DNA of 64,000 nucleotides from Kalmusia sp. IMI 367209 (Eukaryota; Ascomycota; Dothideomycetes; Pleosporales; Didymosphaeriaceae), in contig JAPEUQ010000018.1 in the NCBI GenBank assembly GCA_027946365.1, forward strand, positions 620,001-684,000. Reading direction: 5' to 3'. A program made the translations under genes and the position numbers. The notes under the pieces were generated by a model, which worked only from the letters and a program-made list of their open reading frames with translations, was not told the DNA's origin and searched no databases. This document shows positions 1-10,807 of the stretch, piece after piece. Positions within the stretch are counted from its first letter, which is position 1; the number at the start of each line of letters is the position of its first letter.

Positions 1-96
1 AATTCATAGGAATACGCTCCAAGAGAACGAAGTTCCCAATACTCTGTCTCTTCAGATACGGAAGAAGAGCAAGGTTAGGTTTCCGGATTCTTTGCG

Positions 97-1003
97 ATGC
101 GGGTCGTAGTATTCGGAGCCTCTGGCGTGCAAGGCGCTCACCAAGTTCCAGTCCTCGCGCGAGCAGGCCACGATGTCGTCGCCGTGAGCCGAAGTCCCAA
201 ACCTCTCGAAATCGACAGCAAAAAGATTGAGACAGCAGCCGCAGACTTCTCTGACAAAGCAACTATTTCCAGAATCCTCCAAGGCACAGACATCGTCTTC
301 CTCAATTTGCCGTCTACCTCCTTCAACCAATCTGAACCTATTATTCGAGGTGCAAAGGATATTGGACAAGCTGCAAAAGGATCTGGCGTGAAACTCGTTG
401 TCTTCAATACGAGTATGCCTGTGCCAAAAAGAGCCACAAGGCATCAAAGCGCAGGATGATCGTCGGGAGATGCGGCGATTGCTCCGCGAGACTGGAGTAC
501 CAGTTATCAGTATTGAGCCTGTTGTCTATCTCGACAATCTTCTGGAAGGTTGGGCCTTGCCGCCAATCCGGGACCGTAACACCGTTGTATATTGCCACAA
601 GCCCACACTGCAAGTATCATGGATATGCCACCATGACGTCGCACAGCTCATGGTAGCAGCAATGCATCGACCCGACCTAGCAGGTAGCAACTTCGCCGTT
701 GGCGGGCCAGAGACTGTTATTCTCGAACAACTCACCAAAAAGCTTTCAGTAGCATGGGGACGAAAGTTAGATTACGAGTGTCAGACTGTTGCAGACTTCT
801 GCGAGAAAATTGGGGCTATCATGCAAGGGCGAGGACTTGAGACAGACAGAGTTATCAGCCAAATGTTCAAGGCATACACATACTATAACGAGGCTGAGGA
901 CGAACCATTCAACATCGATATGGCGCCTGTGTTGAAAGAGCTGCCAGTTCAGCTCACAACTATTGAAGAGTGGGCGAAGAGGAGAAGCCCGCCAGGTTGG
1001 TAG
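97..1003 (+). CDS. NmrA-like NAD(P)-binding protein (frameshifted)
   Basis: Atypical short-chain dehydrogenase of the NmrA/isoflavone-reductase type. The N-terminus carries the dinucleotide-binding motif GASGVQG (residues 7-13), followed by a Rossmann fold. Such proteins are redox sensors or reductases; no substrate can be read here. Reading starts at ATG 97 and runs to about 430, where the frame must shift by one base for the conserved continuation (EPQGIKAQDD...) to follow PVPK. The A5 run at 426-430 would read correctly as A4. The second half then runs to the stop at 1003, giving about 301 aa after correction, the usual family length. No intron is needed. The gene converges on the GH95 gene with 25 bp between stops. 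Family call firm; whether the gene is functional is open because of the frameshift. Confidence 0.8.
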
Positions 1004-1028
1004 TCACTCAATGAAGATCTCTTTGCCC

Positions 1029-3359
1029 TCAAGTGCTCTTTACTTCATGCCTTCCCACGCCTTCCACAACGAATTCTTTCCCAAAAGCGTAGCCATTATC
1101 TCCACACTCGTGAACACATACGATAATCTTATAACCAAACCGACTGTGCAACACCACTGGTCCCTTTATCCTACCTCCTTCCCACTCAAAATCAATTTCA
1201 ATCCCACCCCTCGCCTTTGCTCCGCTGAGCTTGCCACTTCCCCACTCCTTTGGACAAGCAGGCAGCAGGCGAATTATTCTCACTTCTTTCTCTTCCCTAT
1301 TGACCACCTCATGCGACTGCACAAGACACTCCATAACGCCGGCACAACCACCCCAATTTCCATCCAACTGCACTGGTGGATGGTTATCCATCATATTCGG
1401 TACCGTGCTATCTCTTAATAACGCTTGAATGTTTTCAAGACACTGCACAGGTTTACGGAGTCGCGCAAAGAGCGTGATGAGCCAGGCGCGGCTCCACCCC
1501 GTGTGTCCTCCACCGTGGGCGAGACGGTTCTCGAGCGTTTTCAGCGCAGCACCAGCCAATTCAGGTGTTGCGGAAGGAGTGATAGTAGAGCCCGGGTACA
1601 CACCGTAGAGGTGCGAGACGTGGCGATGGCCGGGCTCAGCGTCAGCATAGTCATACAGACCCCATTCCTTGATACCGCCGTGCGTGGTGCTTATAGCAGG
1701 ATGCGGAAGCCTGAGGAGAGCACTTTCGACCCGTGTCGTGATGTCCAGCAGCTCAGGTGTAGAGAATGTGTCGAGAGCTGCCCGATGCAGTTCGTGAAGG
1801 CTGCTGAGAAAGCTAGTGAAGACATCTCTTATTATCGCCACATCCATCGTAGATCCCTCGCAAAAGATACCTTTCCTCCCTTTTGCATCGAGGAACGTAT
1901 TCTCAGGTGAAAGGGAAGGGCTCGTCACCAGCCACCGCCCCGTTTCATCCTCAACCAAGAAATCTAGCAAGAACTCCACACATCCCTTCAGCACAGGAAA
2001 CATCCATCCCAAAAACTTGACGTCTTCCTCAAACAAAAAATGTTCCCATATATGCGTACATAACCACGCCCCACCTAGTGGCCACAGCGTCGCTGGCATC
2101 CATTCATCCTGCGGTGCCGTATCCGCCCAAATGTCTGTATTGTGATGGCAGCACCAACCTCGATAGCCATACATATCTTGTGCGGTTTGTACTCCGTTTA
2201 TCGAAAGACGGTGCAGGAGGTGAAATAATGGCATATGGCAGTCTGACAGGTTGCCAGTATTCACTGGCCAGTAGTTCATCTGCAAATTTATGTTGATCGT
2301 ATACTTTGCGCCCCATGGAGGAGAGAAGTACGGGTTCCATATGCCTTGGAGGGTCGGAGGGAGCGCGTAGGGCGAATTGCGGCTACTAGAGAGAAGGAGG
2401 TAGCGACCGTAGTTGTGGTAGAGGGATATGATGCTTGTATCATTCGGATCTTTGAGGCGCTCAGGCGTCGGTAGATGGCTTGTATCATCTGGGTAGAGAT
2501 GCAATGATTGGCGGGTGTATAGTGCGCTCCAGTCTTCAAGATGGCGGGACCAGAGAGCGTTCGGGGAGTGCTGGAGGGCGCGAGAAATATCCAATGGAGC
2601 TATTTCTTCGGGAGAAACGTGCTGATATTTAGTACGTGCTCCGATGACGATGACCGCATCTGTGGATGTGATTTCGAGCGTTGTGCCAATGACTTCGATG
2701 GTGCCTTCTTTGTCTAGGCATTTTGCTCCCGCAACGAGGCACAGTCGGTTACTATCTTTGCCACCTGGCGTCGCTTGGAGTATTATCTTTTGGTCTTGGA
2801 CGGTGATTGAGTCGAGAAACTCGTTTGTCTCGTACCACTTGTCGCTCATCCGCGACAAGGAAACCGAAAACCGCACCGGGCGGCTAGACTGAACGTGCAC
2901 TGCAATGATATCGTCGGGAAAGCTGGAGATGTATCTTCTCTTCATGTGATTCCCGCCCAAAGTATGATCAACCCTCACCTCCGCCGCTTCTAGATCCAAA
3001 GTCCTTGCATAATTCTCCACTTCCTCGTCTTCATGCTCGAAGCTAAGATAGCATTGTCCCAACGGCTCGTAATGCCTTGCACTCCTCGGACTTGCGAGAA
3101 ACCTCTTCCTCACCAACCTCTCGGCCTCTGCGTGCTTCCCTTCCCGAATTTTTCTTCGCAGAGATGGTAGATGCGGCGCGGATTTGGGCGTCCGGGCCTG
3201 AGGCCCGCCGTACCAGACGCTTTCCTCGTTTAGGCGAAGCATCTCTGTGTGTAGACCGCCGTACACCATGGCCCCTAGACGGCCGTTGCCAATGGGGAGT
3301 GCAGACTCCCAATCAGATTTTTCTGCGGGGGCGGGGTAACGTAACATGGTTGTGAGCAA
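1029..3359 (-). CDS. GH95 family alpha-L-fucosidase-type glycoside hydrolase
   Basis: Intronless 776-residue protein, the normal length for GH95 (inverting alpha-1,2-fucosidases and relatives that remove fucose or L-galactose from plant and animal glycans). The N-terminal beta domain opens with WESALPIGNGRLGAMV (residues 17-32) and NEESVWYGGP. The (alpha/alpha)6 catalytic domain holds the family blocks NLQMNYWP, HHNTDIW (405-411), SPENTF (484-489), HRHVSHLYG and QLDGNWG (near 665). I do not see a signal peptide, so the protein is probably intracellular, unlike many secreted fungal members. ATG 3359 and the in-frame ATG 3347 (MLRYPAP) are both possible starts. It stands next to a sugar permease and a GH1 enzyme, which suggests a small glycan-utilisation neighbourhood (inference). 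Confidence 0.9.
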   Translation of the reverse strand: MLTTMLRYPAPAEKSDWESALPIGNGRLGAMVYGGLHTEMLRLNEESVWYGGPQARTPKSAPHLPSLRRKIREGKHAEAERLVRKRFLASPRSARHYEPLGQCYLSFEHEDEEVENYARTLDLEAAEVRVDHTLGGNHMKRRYISSFPDDIIAVHVQSSRPVRFSVSLSRMSDKWYETNEFLDSITVQDQKIILQATPGGKDSNRLCLVAGAKCLDKEGTIEVIGTTLEITSTDAVIVIGARTKYQHVSPEEIAPLDISRALQHSPNALWSRHLEDWSALYTRQSLHLYPDDTSHLPTPERLKDPNDTSIISLYHNYGRYLLLSSSRNSPYALPPTLQGIWNPYFSPPWGAKYTININLQMNYWPVNTGNLSDCHMPLFHLLHRLSINGVQTAQDMYGYRGWCCHHNTDIWADTAPQDEWMPATLWPLGGAWLCTHIWEHFLFEEDVKFLGWMFPVLKGCVEFLLDFLVEDETGRWLVTSPSLSPENTFLDAKGRKGIFCEGSTMDVAIIRDVFTSFLSSLHELHRAALDTFSTPELLDITTRVESALLRLPHPAISTTHGGIKEWGLYDYADAEPGHRHVSHLYGVYPGSTITPSATPELAGAALKTLENRLAHGGGHTGWSRAWLITLFARLRKPVQCLENIQALLRDSTVPNMMDNHPPVQLDGNWGGCAGVMECLVQSHEVVNREEKEVRIIRLLPACPKEWGSGKLSGAKARGGIEIDFEWEGGRIKGPVVLHSRFGYKIIVCVHECGDNGYAFGKEFVVEGVGRHEVKST

Positions 3360-3786
3360 GGGACCGGGGTGGTGTGTGCGGGGTGTGACTTCCAGGTGAA
3401 CTGACGAGCTCGGCTCGAGCTTAAAGGTTAATGAAGCATTAGTTGGGGGCCTGGAACTTGCTCGGAAAAATTGCTACCGAGCACAAAGAAGATGTAGCGG
3501 GTCATTAGTGGATGGAATAACTTGTGGGGATGCGTGTTGTGCATACTGGTTTCCCGGCTGCAGGATGGTCATGGTTCACGATCGGCAGGGTGCACGAGTC
3601 GGTATCCAAACCGATGGAAGCTCGTATGCAAGGCTTCGAGACTCTGGATCCTTGAGCTCGAAATTGACAATATTTCAGAGCTCAGTCGCCTTCTCTTGTT
3701 CTCCACTCTGGCAGGTCCATTGGTTTCGACCTCAATCCTCCTCGTCCATATTCCTCGTTGCTTCGTTGCAACCCCCTGCTTGAACA
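3360..3786. promoter_or_regulatory. divergent promoter region, GH95 / sugar permease
   Basis: 427 bp between the GH95 start (minus) and the permease start (plus). No conserved ORF is seen. Pyrimidine-rich tracts lie upstream of the permease ATG (about 3690-3780), as is common before fungal starts. Confidence 0.4.
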
Positions 3787-5548
3787 ATGGCAGAGCCAGA
3801 GGCGATCCGTTCGTTCGGGCACGACCCAGCCATTCACCAAAAGGCCGATGTCCATGTTGAAGAAGTTGTCGTCCAGCGCATCTCTGAAGAAAACCTACAA
3901 AAAGAATCCGCCAAAGCCCTGACCGTATGGTCGAACACAGGCCTCCGTATCGTCTTAATCATGTTGATCCAGCTTTGCAATCAGAGTGGCTACGGCGTCG
4001 ACTGGGCTGTAATCGGCGGCCTTAATGCTTTCGACTCCTGGCATGAGTACTTCGGCTTCGGCACCTCGGGTAGCACCTTTGCAACGCTCAATGCATTGAT
4101 GCGCATCGGTACAATTGTTGGCAGTCCCTTCTTAGCTTCGAGCGATGTTATCGGACGTCGAGGAACAATGTTTATAGGCAATGCCCTCACTATTCTCGCA
4201 GCTCTTCTCCAAGGTCTCGCTACAAACCTGTCTATGTTCATGGCTGGGCGATTCATCTTAGGTTTCGGCTCCTGCCTCGTAGCAAGTTGCAGTCCGCAGT
4301 ATATGGCTGAGATTGCACCGGTGCATTTGAGGGGAAGATTGGTGGGCATTATGGGCGCAACCTTCCATATCGGCTCGATTATCATGGATGCTGCTCTTAT
4401 CGGTTTCAGTCAAATGGAAGGCAACAAAGCCTGGCGTATTCCGCTGTTGCTTGAGGCCATCTTCCCCGCCATCGTAGTGGTCCTCATCTATTTCACCATC
4501 CCGGAATCTCCTCGTTACCTAGTTAAAAAAGGTCGCATTCAAGAGGCTCGCGAGGTAGTCGCGAAGTTTCAGACGACGTCGCAATCTACTGAAGAACCTA
4601 TCGTCGGTATGGTGATTGCTCAGATCGAGGAGTCGCTCGAGAGCACACGCACAGGCTTCAAGCAGTCATGGAACTTCGCTGTCTTCTTCACGAAGATTGT
4701 GAGATATAGATTGCTTGTGCTTATTCTCTATAGCGCATTCCAGAGCTGGAATGGCGGCGGTATCGTATCTTACTGTAAGTGGCGACCCCCAATACGAATT
4801 TCAGATGATTTGAGGTAGCTGACTCTTGTAGACCTGACACCCGCGCTGGAAACCATCGGAATCCACGACGAAATCCCCCAACTGGGCATCAATCTGGGTC
4901 TTGTCATCACTTACACCATCTTCACCTTGGTCGGCGCCTGGATTATCGATTTCTGGAAGCGACGAACGCTCATCTTCGCAGGCCTTATCTCAATCATTGC
5001 CATGCAGACCGCAGCCACCATCACGTCATGGCGATATAATGAGAAGCCGACAAAGGCAACCTCGGCCCTCGTCATACTATGGATGTTCATGTTCCAGTGC
5101 TTCAGTGCCACGTTTATCGCAACGATGCATAACCTCTACCCAGTCGAGGTTCTGTCGCTAAACTTGCGCTCTAAGGGTATGGGTCTGTACGGATTGATTC
5201 AAGGTGCTTGTGGTGTCGTTGAAGCGTATGGAATTAGCATTGGTATTGAGAAGATCGGGTATAAGATTTGGACTGTGTACATTGCGTACAACACCATACA
5301 ACTGGGCCTCAGCTACTTCATCTTCCCCGAGACGGCGAAACTGAGCTTGGAGGAAATCGATAGCATCTTCGAGACGCCAGGTGTCAAGCCCGTGAAGATG
5401 AGTTTGTATGTTCCCTTTCGATCTGGGCTTTTGGATTTAACTAACTTTTTATAGGCTTATTCAAAAAGGTAAGGAGGAGCAAGCGAAGATGGAACGAGAG
5501 GCGGGTGAAACAGGCGAGCATGGCATTGTTGAGGTTAGGGGCGAGTGA
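3787..5548 (+). CDS. MFS sugar transporter (lactose permease/hexose transporter-like)
   Basis: Three exons: 3787-4774, 4832-5405 and 5455-5548 (GTAAGT..GTAG and GTATGT..ATAG introns of 57 and 49 bp); all joins keep frame. The product is a 12-TM sugar porter of the plasma membrane. Family marks are R-R-G in the loop after TM2 (DVIGRRGT), GRFILGFG in TM4, the PETRL-type motif PESPRYLVKKGR in the central loop and FPETAKLSLEEID at the C-terminus. The overall pattern, including the long N-terminal tail and the ALETIGI segment in exon 2, resembles the fungal LAC12/hexose-permease branch; the sugar cannot be told from sequence. It lies between two glycosidase genes. The correct protein end requires the last intron, since exon 2 otherwise reads into a stop. 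Confidence 0.88.
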
Positions 5549-6185
5549 TTGGTTCTCTCTTCGTTTTGAAGGGCGCTTCAGGCTGTCGCCAGAAGCTAAC
5601 TTCAAAATTCAAACAAGTGCAGCTACGGGATCAATTCTGAAATCAGACAATTTGGAGTTGAATACTCACAACCATCTTTTTGCAGATTTTTTTTTTTACT
5701 GACAACTGCTACGTGATCTGAACCCACAAACAGCCTAAAAACTCCCCCCTCTCCTCCATTGAGCGTATCTCCGCAAAAGAGTAGTTGTCTCGGGAATCTC
5801 CGATCTGGTGAGCTACCATGCGCGTTCAAGTTGTAGTACGGTCTTGCACTAAAAAAGTCATGAGTTGTCGTACTGCACGGAATGTCACCGCTGAGTCAGT
5901 AGCACTTCCGGCTTTACCCAGAGCGGTACCACCGTGCCTCATCGTCGCATATGTTTTTCGGTGTGCCTCCGAACATTGAACCAATTCAACCTGTATTTTA
6001 TCCGGGGTGCCAGCGCATCTCGCTTTCCTTCGGCCATAATTTCTCCGTGGTTGCATGCATCTGCAGATCATTCCCCTTCCCCACGCTAAGGAAGACCTAC
6101 ATCACGTGAAGGCCGTACTGACACCGTCGGAGGCAAGGGATGCATTCACAACTCTAGGATTTTTTGCTGAAGCTGGAGGAAAATC
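5549..6185. promoter_or_regulatory. intergenic / promoter of GH1 gene with TCACGTGA site
   Basis: 637 bp without a believable gene. It holds a T9 run near 5689-5697 and a perfect TCACGTGA palindrome at 6102-6109, 77 bp before the GH1 ATG, a bHLH-type (E-box) site by sequence. Confidence 0.45.
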
Positions 6186-7775
6186 ATGGCAGCTGAGTTC
6201 GACTTTGAGAATGGGCCAGAAGCTGAGCTGAAAGGCGCGCTCAGCAAAGACTTCTTCTGGGGGCAAGTATATCTTCCAATTGAGATTCCTTAGTACTTGT
6301 TAATCTTCGTAGATATGCCACAGCCGCGCCGCAGATAGAAGGCGCATGGAATCTCGATGGCAAAGGACCTTCAACATGGGATACCTTGGCCCACACTCCG
6401 GGCCGGGTAATCGACAATAGCACCGCAGATGATGCCTGTCGTTCCTACGATTTCTTCAAGGAGGACGTGAAGCTGATGAAGTCATACGGCGTCAACAGCT
6501 ACCGCTTTAGTCTATCTTGGTCGCGCATCATTCCTCTGGGTGGTAAAGAGGATCCTGTCAACGAAGCAGGCATCGCCTTCTATTCGTCCTTGATAGACGA
6601 GCTACTCGCTAATAACATCACCCCTTTTGTCACCCTATTCCACTGGGATGTTCCGCAAGCTTTAGAAGACCGATACAAATCTATGCTTAACCAGGAGGCA
6701 TACATCCCAGATTTCGTCCGCTACGCGCGCGTATGTTTTCAAAGGTTTGGCGACCGCGTGAAGCATTGGATAACCTACAACGAACCCGGTGTCTACGCAC
6801 TAGCTGGCTACGCGGGTGGGGCACATGCCCCAAATCGTTCCTCGGATCGCTCGAAGTACGCGGAAGGCGACACCAGCACAGAGCCCTGGATCGTAGGTCA
6901 TACGCAGCTAGTAAGCCACGGACACGCCGTGAAGCTGTATAGGGAGGAGTTCCAACCCCAACAACAAGGAACCATTGGGATCACGTTGAGTGGGAACTGG
7001 TCTGAGCCGTGGGACGCAGAAGACCCAGCAGATCGTGCAGCCGCACAGCGCGCGCTCGAATTCGAAATAGCATGGTTTGCGGACCCTGTGCATGGGAACG
7101 GGGATGTCGAGTATCCAGCTTCGATGCGGAAACAGCTCGGCGACCGACTTCCTTGCTTTACAGAGGAGGAGAAGAAATTGGTCCGTGATTCTTCTGATTT
7201 CTACGGCATGAACACGTACACGGCGTTTTTCGTAAGTGATCGCGTCACAGACAACCAGATCCCGCCCGAAGACCACAAAGGCAATCTCAAATGGTTTGAT
7301 GAAAATAAGCAGGGTATTTCGAGGGGTAAAGAGTCCGATACAGAGTGGCTACGGACGTCACCTTGGGGATTTGCCAAGCTGCTCCGCTGGATCTGGAGCC
7401 GGTACCACAAGCCAATCTATGTTACAGAAAATGGGACGACCGCGAAGGGTGAGACAGGACCAACAGAAGAGGTTTTGAATGACACACATCGTATCGAGTT
7501 TTATCGGTCATATGTGGGCGAACTAGCGAAGGCGGTGAAAGAGGATGGCCTCGATATCAGGTCGTATTTTGGATGGACGTTACTTGATAACTGGGGTATG
7601 TGCAACTCTTCGTTCTTGGTCGAAACTCACTAACGACTTGACTGTAGAGTGGGCGAAAGGTTATACGGACCGCTTCGGTGTCACGTTTGTCGATTTCGAG
7701 TCTGTTGAGAAAACACGTTATCCGAAGCGATCGGCCGTTTTCAATCGCGAGTACTTCAAGTTCTTGATAGGATAG
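6186..7775 (+). CDS. GH1 beta-glucosidase
   Basis: Retaining beta-glucosidase of family GH1, 495 aa, intracellular (no signal peptide seen). Exons 6186-6262, 6313-7595 and 7648-7775. The start ATG 6186 gives FFWG, which joins to YATAAPQIEGAW across intron 1 and restores the family block FxWGxATAxxQIEGA. That join is only in frame if the intron begins with GC (GCAAGT at 6263), so intron 1 is GC-AG. The acid/base Glu is in YNEPG (about residue 183) and the nucleophile in VTENG (about residue 398). Exon 3 restores LLDNWEWAKGYTDRFG, the conserved C-terminal aglycone-site block. Probably cleaves cellobiose-type or aryl glucosides; it stands beside a sugar permease, suggesting uptake followed by internal hydrolysis. 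Confidence 0.93.
6263..6312 (+). other. GC-AG intron in GH1 gene
   Basis: 50-bp intron starting GCAAGT and ending CGTAG. The alternative GT six bases downstream (GTATAT at 6267) would put exon 2 out of frame; only the GC donor yields W-G-Y-A-T-A. Confidence 0.75.
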
Positions 7776-8425
7776 TCTTGATTCAACATAAACGCTTGGC
7801 TAGAAGATACGTAAATTTTCACTCTAGATCGTAGACAGTGTTCAACTGCTGTCAAATAACATAGACGCAAATGGTTTAATTTGCGCGCTCTATTTTGATA
7901 TCTTGAAAAGATCATGTCACATACTGGATAGAAGGAACGCATTCGCGTTTTGTAAGATGCCGACGTGTTCTAAGGGTCTTCACTATTTCAAAGCAAGCCC
8001 GCAGAAGATAAGCCATATACGATGATAGAAGGATAGAGATGAGGCCGTGTCATAGTGTAAGCGTCTTGCAGTGGACTGGTGCGTGGTGTTCCTTTCTAAG
8101 ATGTCGTGATGCAAACACGTCTTTTCTTCTTACGTCATTGATGATGATGAATCTTATTCGCCTACAACACCTCTAATAGCGCCCTCTGTTTCTACAGAAT
8201 TGTCAGTATTGACTCTATGAATTTGCTATGTGCATAACTGTTGGCTAGACGCCCTGTGGCTGTGCATTTGACCTAATGACCTTGCAAGTAGGCTGTGCAC
8301 TTCAGCTCGACATCTCAAGGCATCATAAACACATAGCCCGCCATCAGCCTTCAGCATATAGATATTTTCAAGTTTATAAACATTCCGACGATCCTAATCT
8401 GCTTCGGCAATTCCGAACTATCAAG
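7776..8425. other. intergenic, GH1 to HET gene
   Basis: 650 bp. The open frame upstream of 8426 (from 8276) is not supported as coding: HET proteins start at the MRLL-type segment used here. Nothing else is seen. Confidence 0.4.
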
Positions 8426-10069
8426 ATGCGACTGCTTTCGGTCAAACTGCTCCAATTATGCCAATTCAACGATGAAGAGAAGATACCTAACTACGCCATC
8501 CTATCGCATACATGGGGCGACGAGGAAGTGACATTCGATGATATGCGCCGCGACAATATCTCGCATCTCAAAGGCTATCGGAAACTTCGCCAAGCATGCG
8601 CCCGAGCAGCCATAGATGGGTTTGAGTATATATGGATCGACACATGCTGCATCGATAAGAGTAGTAGTGCAGAGCTTTCAGAGGCGATAAACTCGATGTT
8701 TCGATGGTATGAGCTATCAGCACGGTGTTATGCCTACCTAGAAGATGTGACGTGGCGTACAAGCACAGATGACCTTGATAAGAGATCGAATTTGGAAAGC
8801 AGCCGCTGGTTCTCACGCGGATGGACATTACAGGAGCTAATCTCGCCCGATGAAGTGTTTTTCTACGACAACTCATGGGAATTCATTGGCACTCGCACTA
8901 CCCTAGGCTCCTACATCGCTCTAATAACTTCAATCGATACAGATGTACTAGTCCTATCTAGATCTCCATTCACAACAGCTCGGACGTCAATTCGTTCTCT
9001 TCTTGCCGAAAAATCCGTAGCACAACGTATGGCTTGGGCGGCGAATCGCAAAACGACGCGCCCAGAAGATATAGCCTATTGCTTATTAGGTATCTTCAAC
9101 ATCCACATGCCTCTTCTCTATGGGGAAGGTACAAAAAAGGCGTTTACGCGTCTACAAACTGAGATCTTGCGGGATTCCACCGACCAGTCTATCCTTGCGT
9201 GGTCGCCGGAAAAGGTTTCCAAGAGCTGGAACGGAGCACTTGCAACCCATCCAATGGATTTTACATCATGTGGGAATCTAGCCACAGTACCAGTCTTTGA
9301 AAGGCCTTTCGAAGCCACGAACAGAGGCCTCATGATTGATATACGGCTTGTCGCCAGATCTAATGGAACTTACACTGGCGTTTTGGCCTGCCACGAGGAA
9401 GACGACTTTTTCACATGTATCGCAATCCCGCTACTAAGAGATGTCTCATGGGCAGATGTCAATCTGGGCATGGATCGTAACGTGTTCCTACGCAATCAAC
9501 ACCTACCGGTAACGAAAGTATCGCTCTTGGAACTTGATAGCGCACCATGGCGCACAATCTATCTCGCCACCAGACCGAGTGTCTACTCGCCAGACTCTGC
9601 GCCCCGTCACTTCGTACTCAGTAACGAACATATCAAACACCCGACAGATGATTGGGAAATCAACGCGCTACCGAAAAATCGTTGGAATCCTATTTCTCGT
9701 ACGATGCAATTCCGCGATACAGAACTCGGACAACGCCGTGGCGCTCTAGCTATCAATATTAAGACCCTATCATTCGGCATTGCGTTTGGTGTTGATGCTG
9801 ACAATGAAGGTGGGTATTATCCCTACGTTCATCTCTTCCACGGCCCACCTGCGAATATAACCACCGAAGTCTGGCTTGATCGCATTCTCTCCAAATCGGC
9901 GGGTAAAATCCATCAGAGATTCGATGAGATTCATTTCTTGAACCGTACCCTGAGAGTAGATATCAACAGTGAATACCTGCTCGGGAAGTTGGTTCTTGTC
10001 ATAGTACCTCAGCTGTTGAACGCTTCTGAACAGCAGAGAGTTAGCAGTTTAAGGAAATTAGCAGTGTGA
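8426..10069 (+). CDS. HET-domain protein (heterokaryon incompatibility-like)
   Basis: 547-residue intronless protein with a full N-terminal HET domain: MRLL start, YAILSHTWGDEEVTF, then LRQACARAA..YIWIDTCCIDK, AINSMFRWYELSARCYAYLEDV and SRWFSRGWTLQEL. These are the diagnostic HET blocks of the HET-D/HET-E type. After the HET domain come RMAWAANRKTTRPEDIAYCLLGIF and MPLLYGEG, then a C-terminal half of unknown function without WD or ankyrin repeats. HET proteins trigger programmed cell death on non-self recognition in fused cells; many paralogues have no known partner. Start chosen at ATG 8426, since the upstream in-frame 50 codons lack conservation. Confidence 0.88.
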   Translation: MRLLSVKLLQLCQFNDEEKIPNYAILSHTWGDEEVTFDDMRRDNISHLKGYRKLRQACARAAIDGFEYIWIDTCCIDKSSSAELSEAINSMFRWYELSARCYAYLEDVTWRTSTDDLDKRSNLESSRWFSRGWTLQELISPDEVFFYDNSWEFIGTRTTLGSYIALITSIDTDVLVLSRSPFTTARTSIRSLLAEKSVAQRMAWAANRKTTRPEDIAYCLLGIFNIHMPLLYGEGTKKAFTRLQTEILRDSTDQSILAWSPEKVSKSWNGALATHPMDFTSCGNLATVPVFERPFEATNRGLMIDIRLVARSNGTYTGVLACHEEDDFFTCIAIPLLRDVSWADVNLGMDRNVFLRNQHLPVTKVSLLELDSAPWRTIYLATRPSVYSPDSAPRHFVLSNEHIKHPTDDWEINALPKNRWNPISRTMQFRDTELGQRRGALAINIKTLSFGIAFGVDADNEGGYYPYVHLFHGPPANITTEVWLDRILSKSAGKIHQRFDEIHFLNRTLRVDINSEYLLGKLVLVIVPQLLNASEQQRVSSLRKLAV

Positions 10070-10807
10070 TGTACGAAGTAAGCTTAGTTCAACTAAAATA
10101 TATCTAATTTCAGAGGAGCAACCCCTAAGTAAGTTGTCGTACACAACTCCATCCTGTATAGAGATGCTTAGCTAGGTCTATATGCGGATAGCTAACTAGA
10201 TAGAAAGGCACAAAATACTGCTACACCTATGTATGATGTCCCAAGAAGGAGACTAAAGATGTTTCCTTCGTGGTATAGGCTCCACTAGAGTTGCCTTGTT
10301 ACCCTTTATTTCCACGCGTCCAAACGGATAAGGCGTTCGCACGACTTACGACTTGATTCTCGCATCACTTTTGCCCATGGTCCACCATCCCATGGGAAGG
10401 GACCAATCAGGGAATCAGCAACCCAATACACATCATCTCTCCATTTTATCCACGCTAACACACAATCTACAATAATACACTACCCCATAACAGATTGGGT
10501 GCATCGCATTCCTTTACGCAACATATGTAAAAAGTCCCAAATACCTGTGATATTGGGCGTCGTCTGCAATCATCACAAATCTATGCGATTGGGTCGAGGC
10601 TGGTGCATTTTTTTCAACTCATAGATGATAAAGCATATGGCGGTAACTTTATGAATTGTTTTTATGTATTGTTTCTTTGTGCTATGGTCTAGCAACTTAG
10701 ATACTGAAGGATCAAGCTACTGTAAAGGATACCCTAGAACTCACAAGTGCCATGATCTTGTCTTGCGACGCCGTAATCTGATTCCTAGCTCATGCTTGGA
10801 ATTCTCG
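10070..10807. other. intergenic, AT-rich
   Basis: 738 bp downstream of the HET gene and downstream of the metzincin-like gene (convergent). I see no gene, tRNA or repeat. Confidence 0.4.
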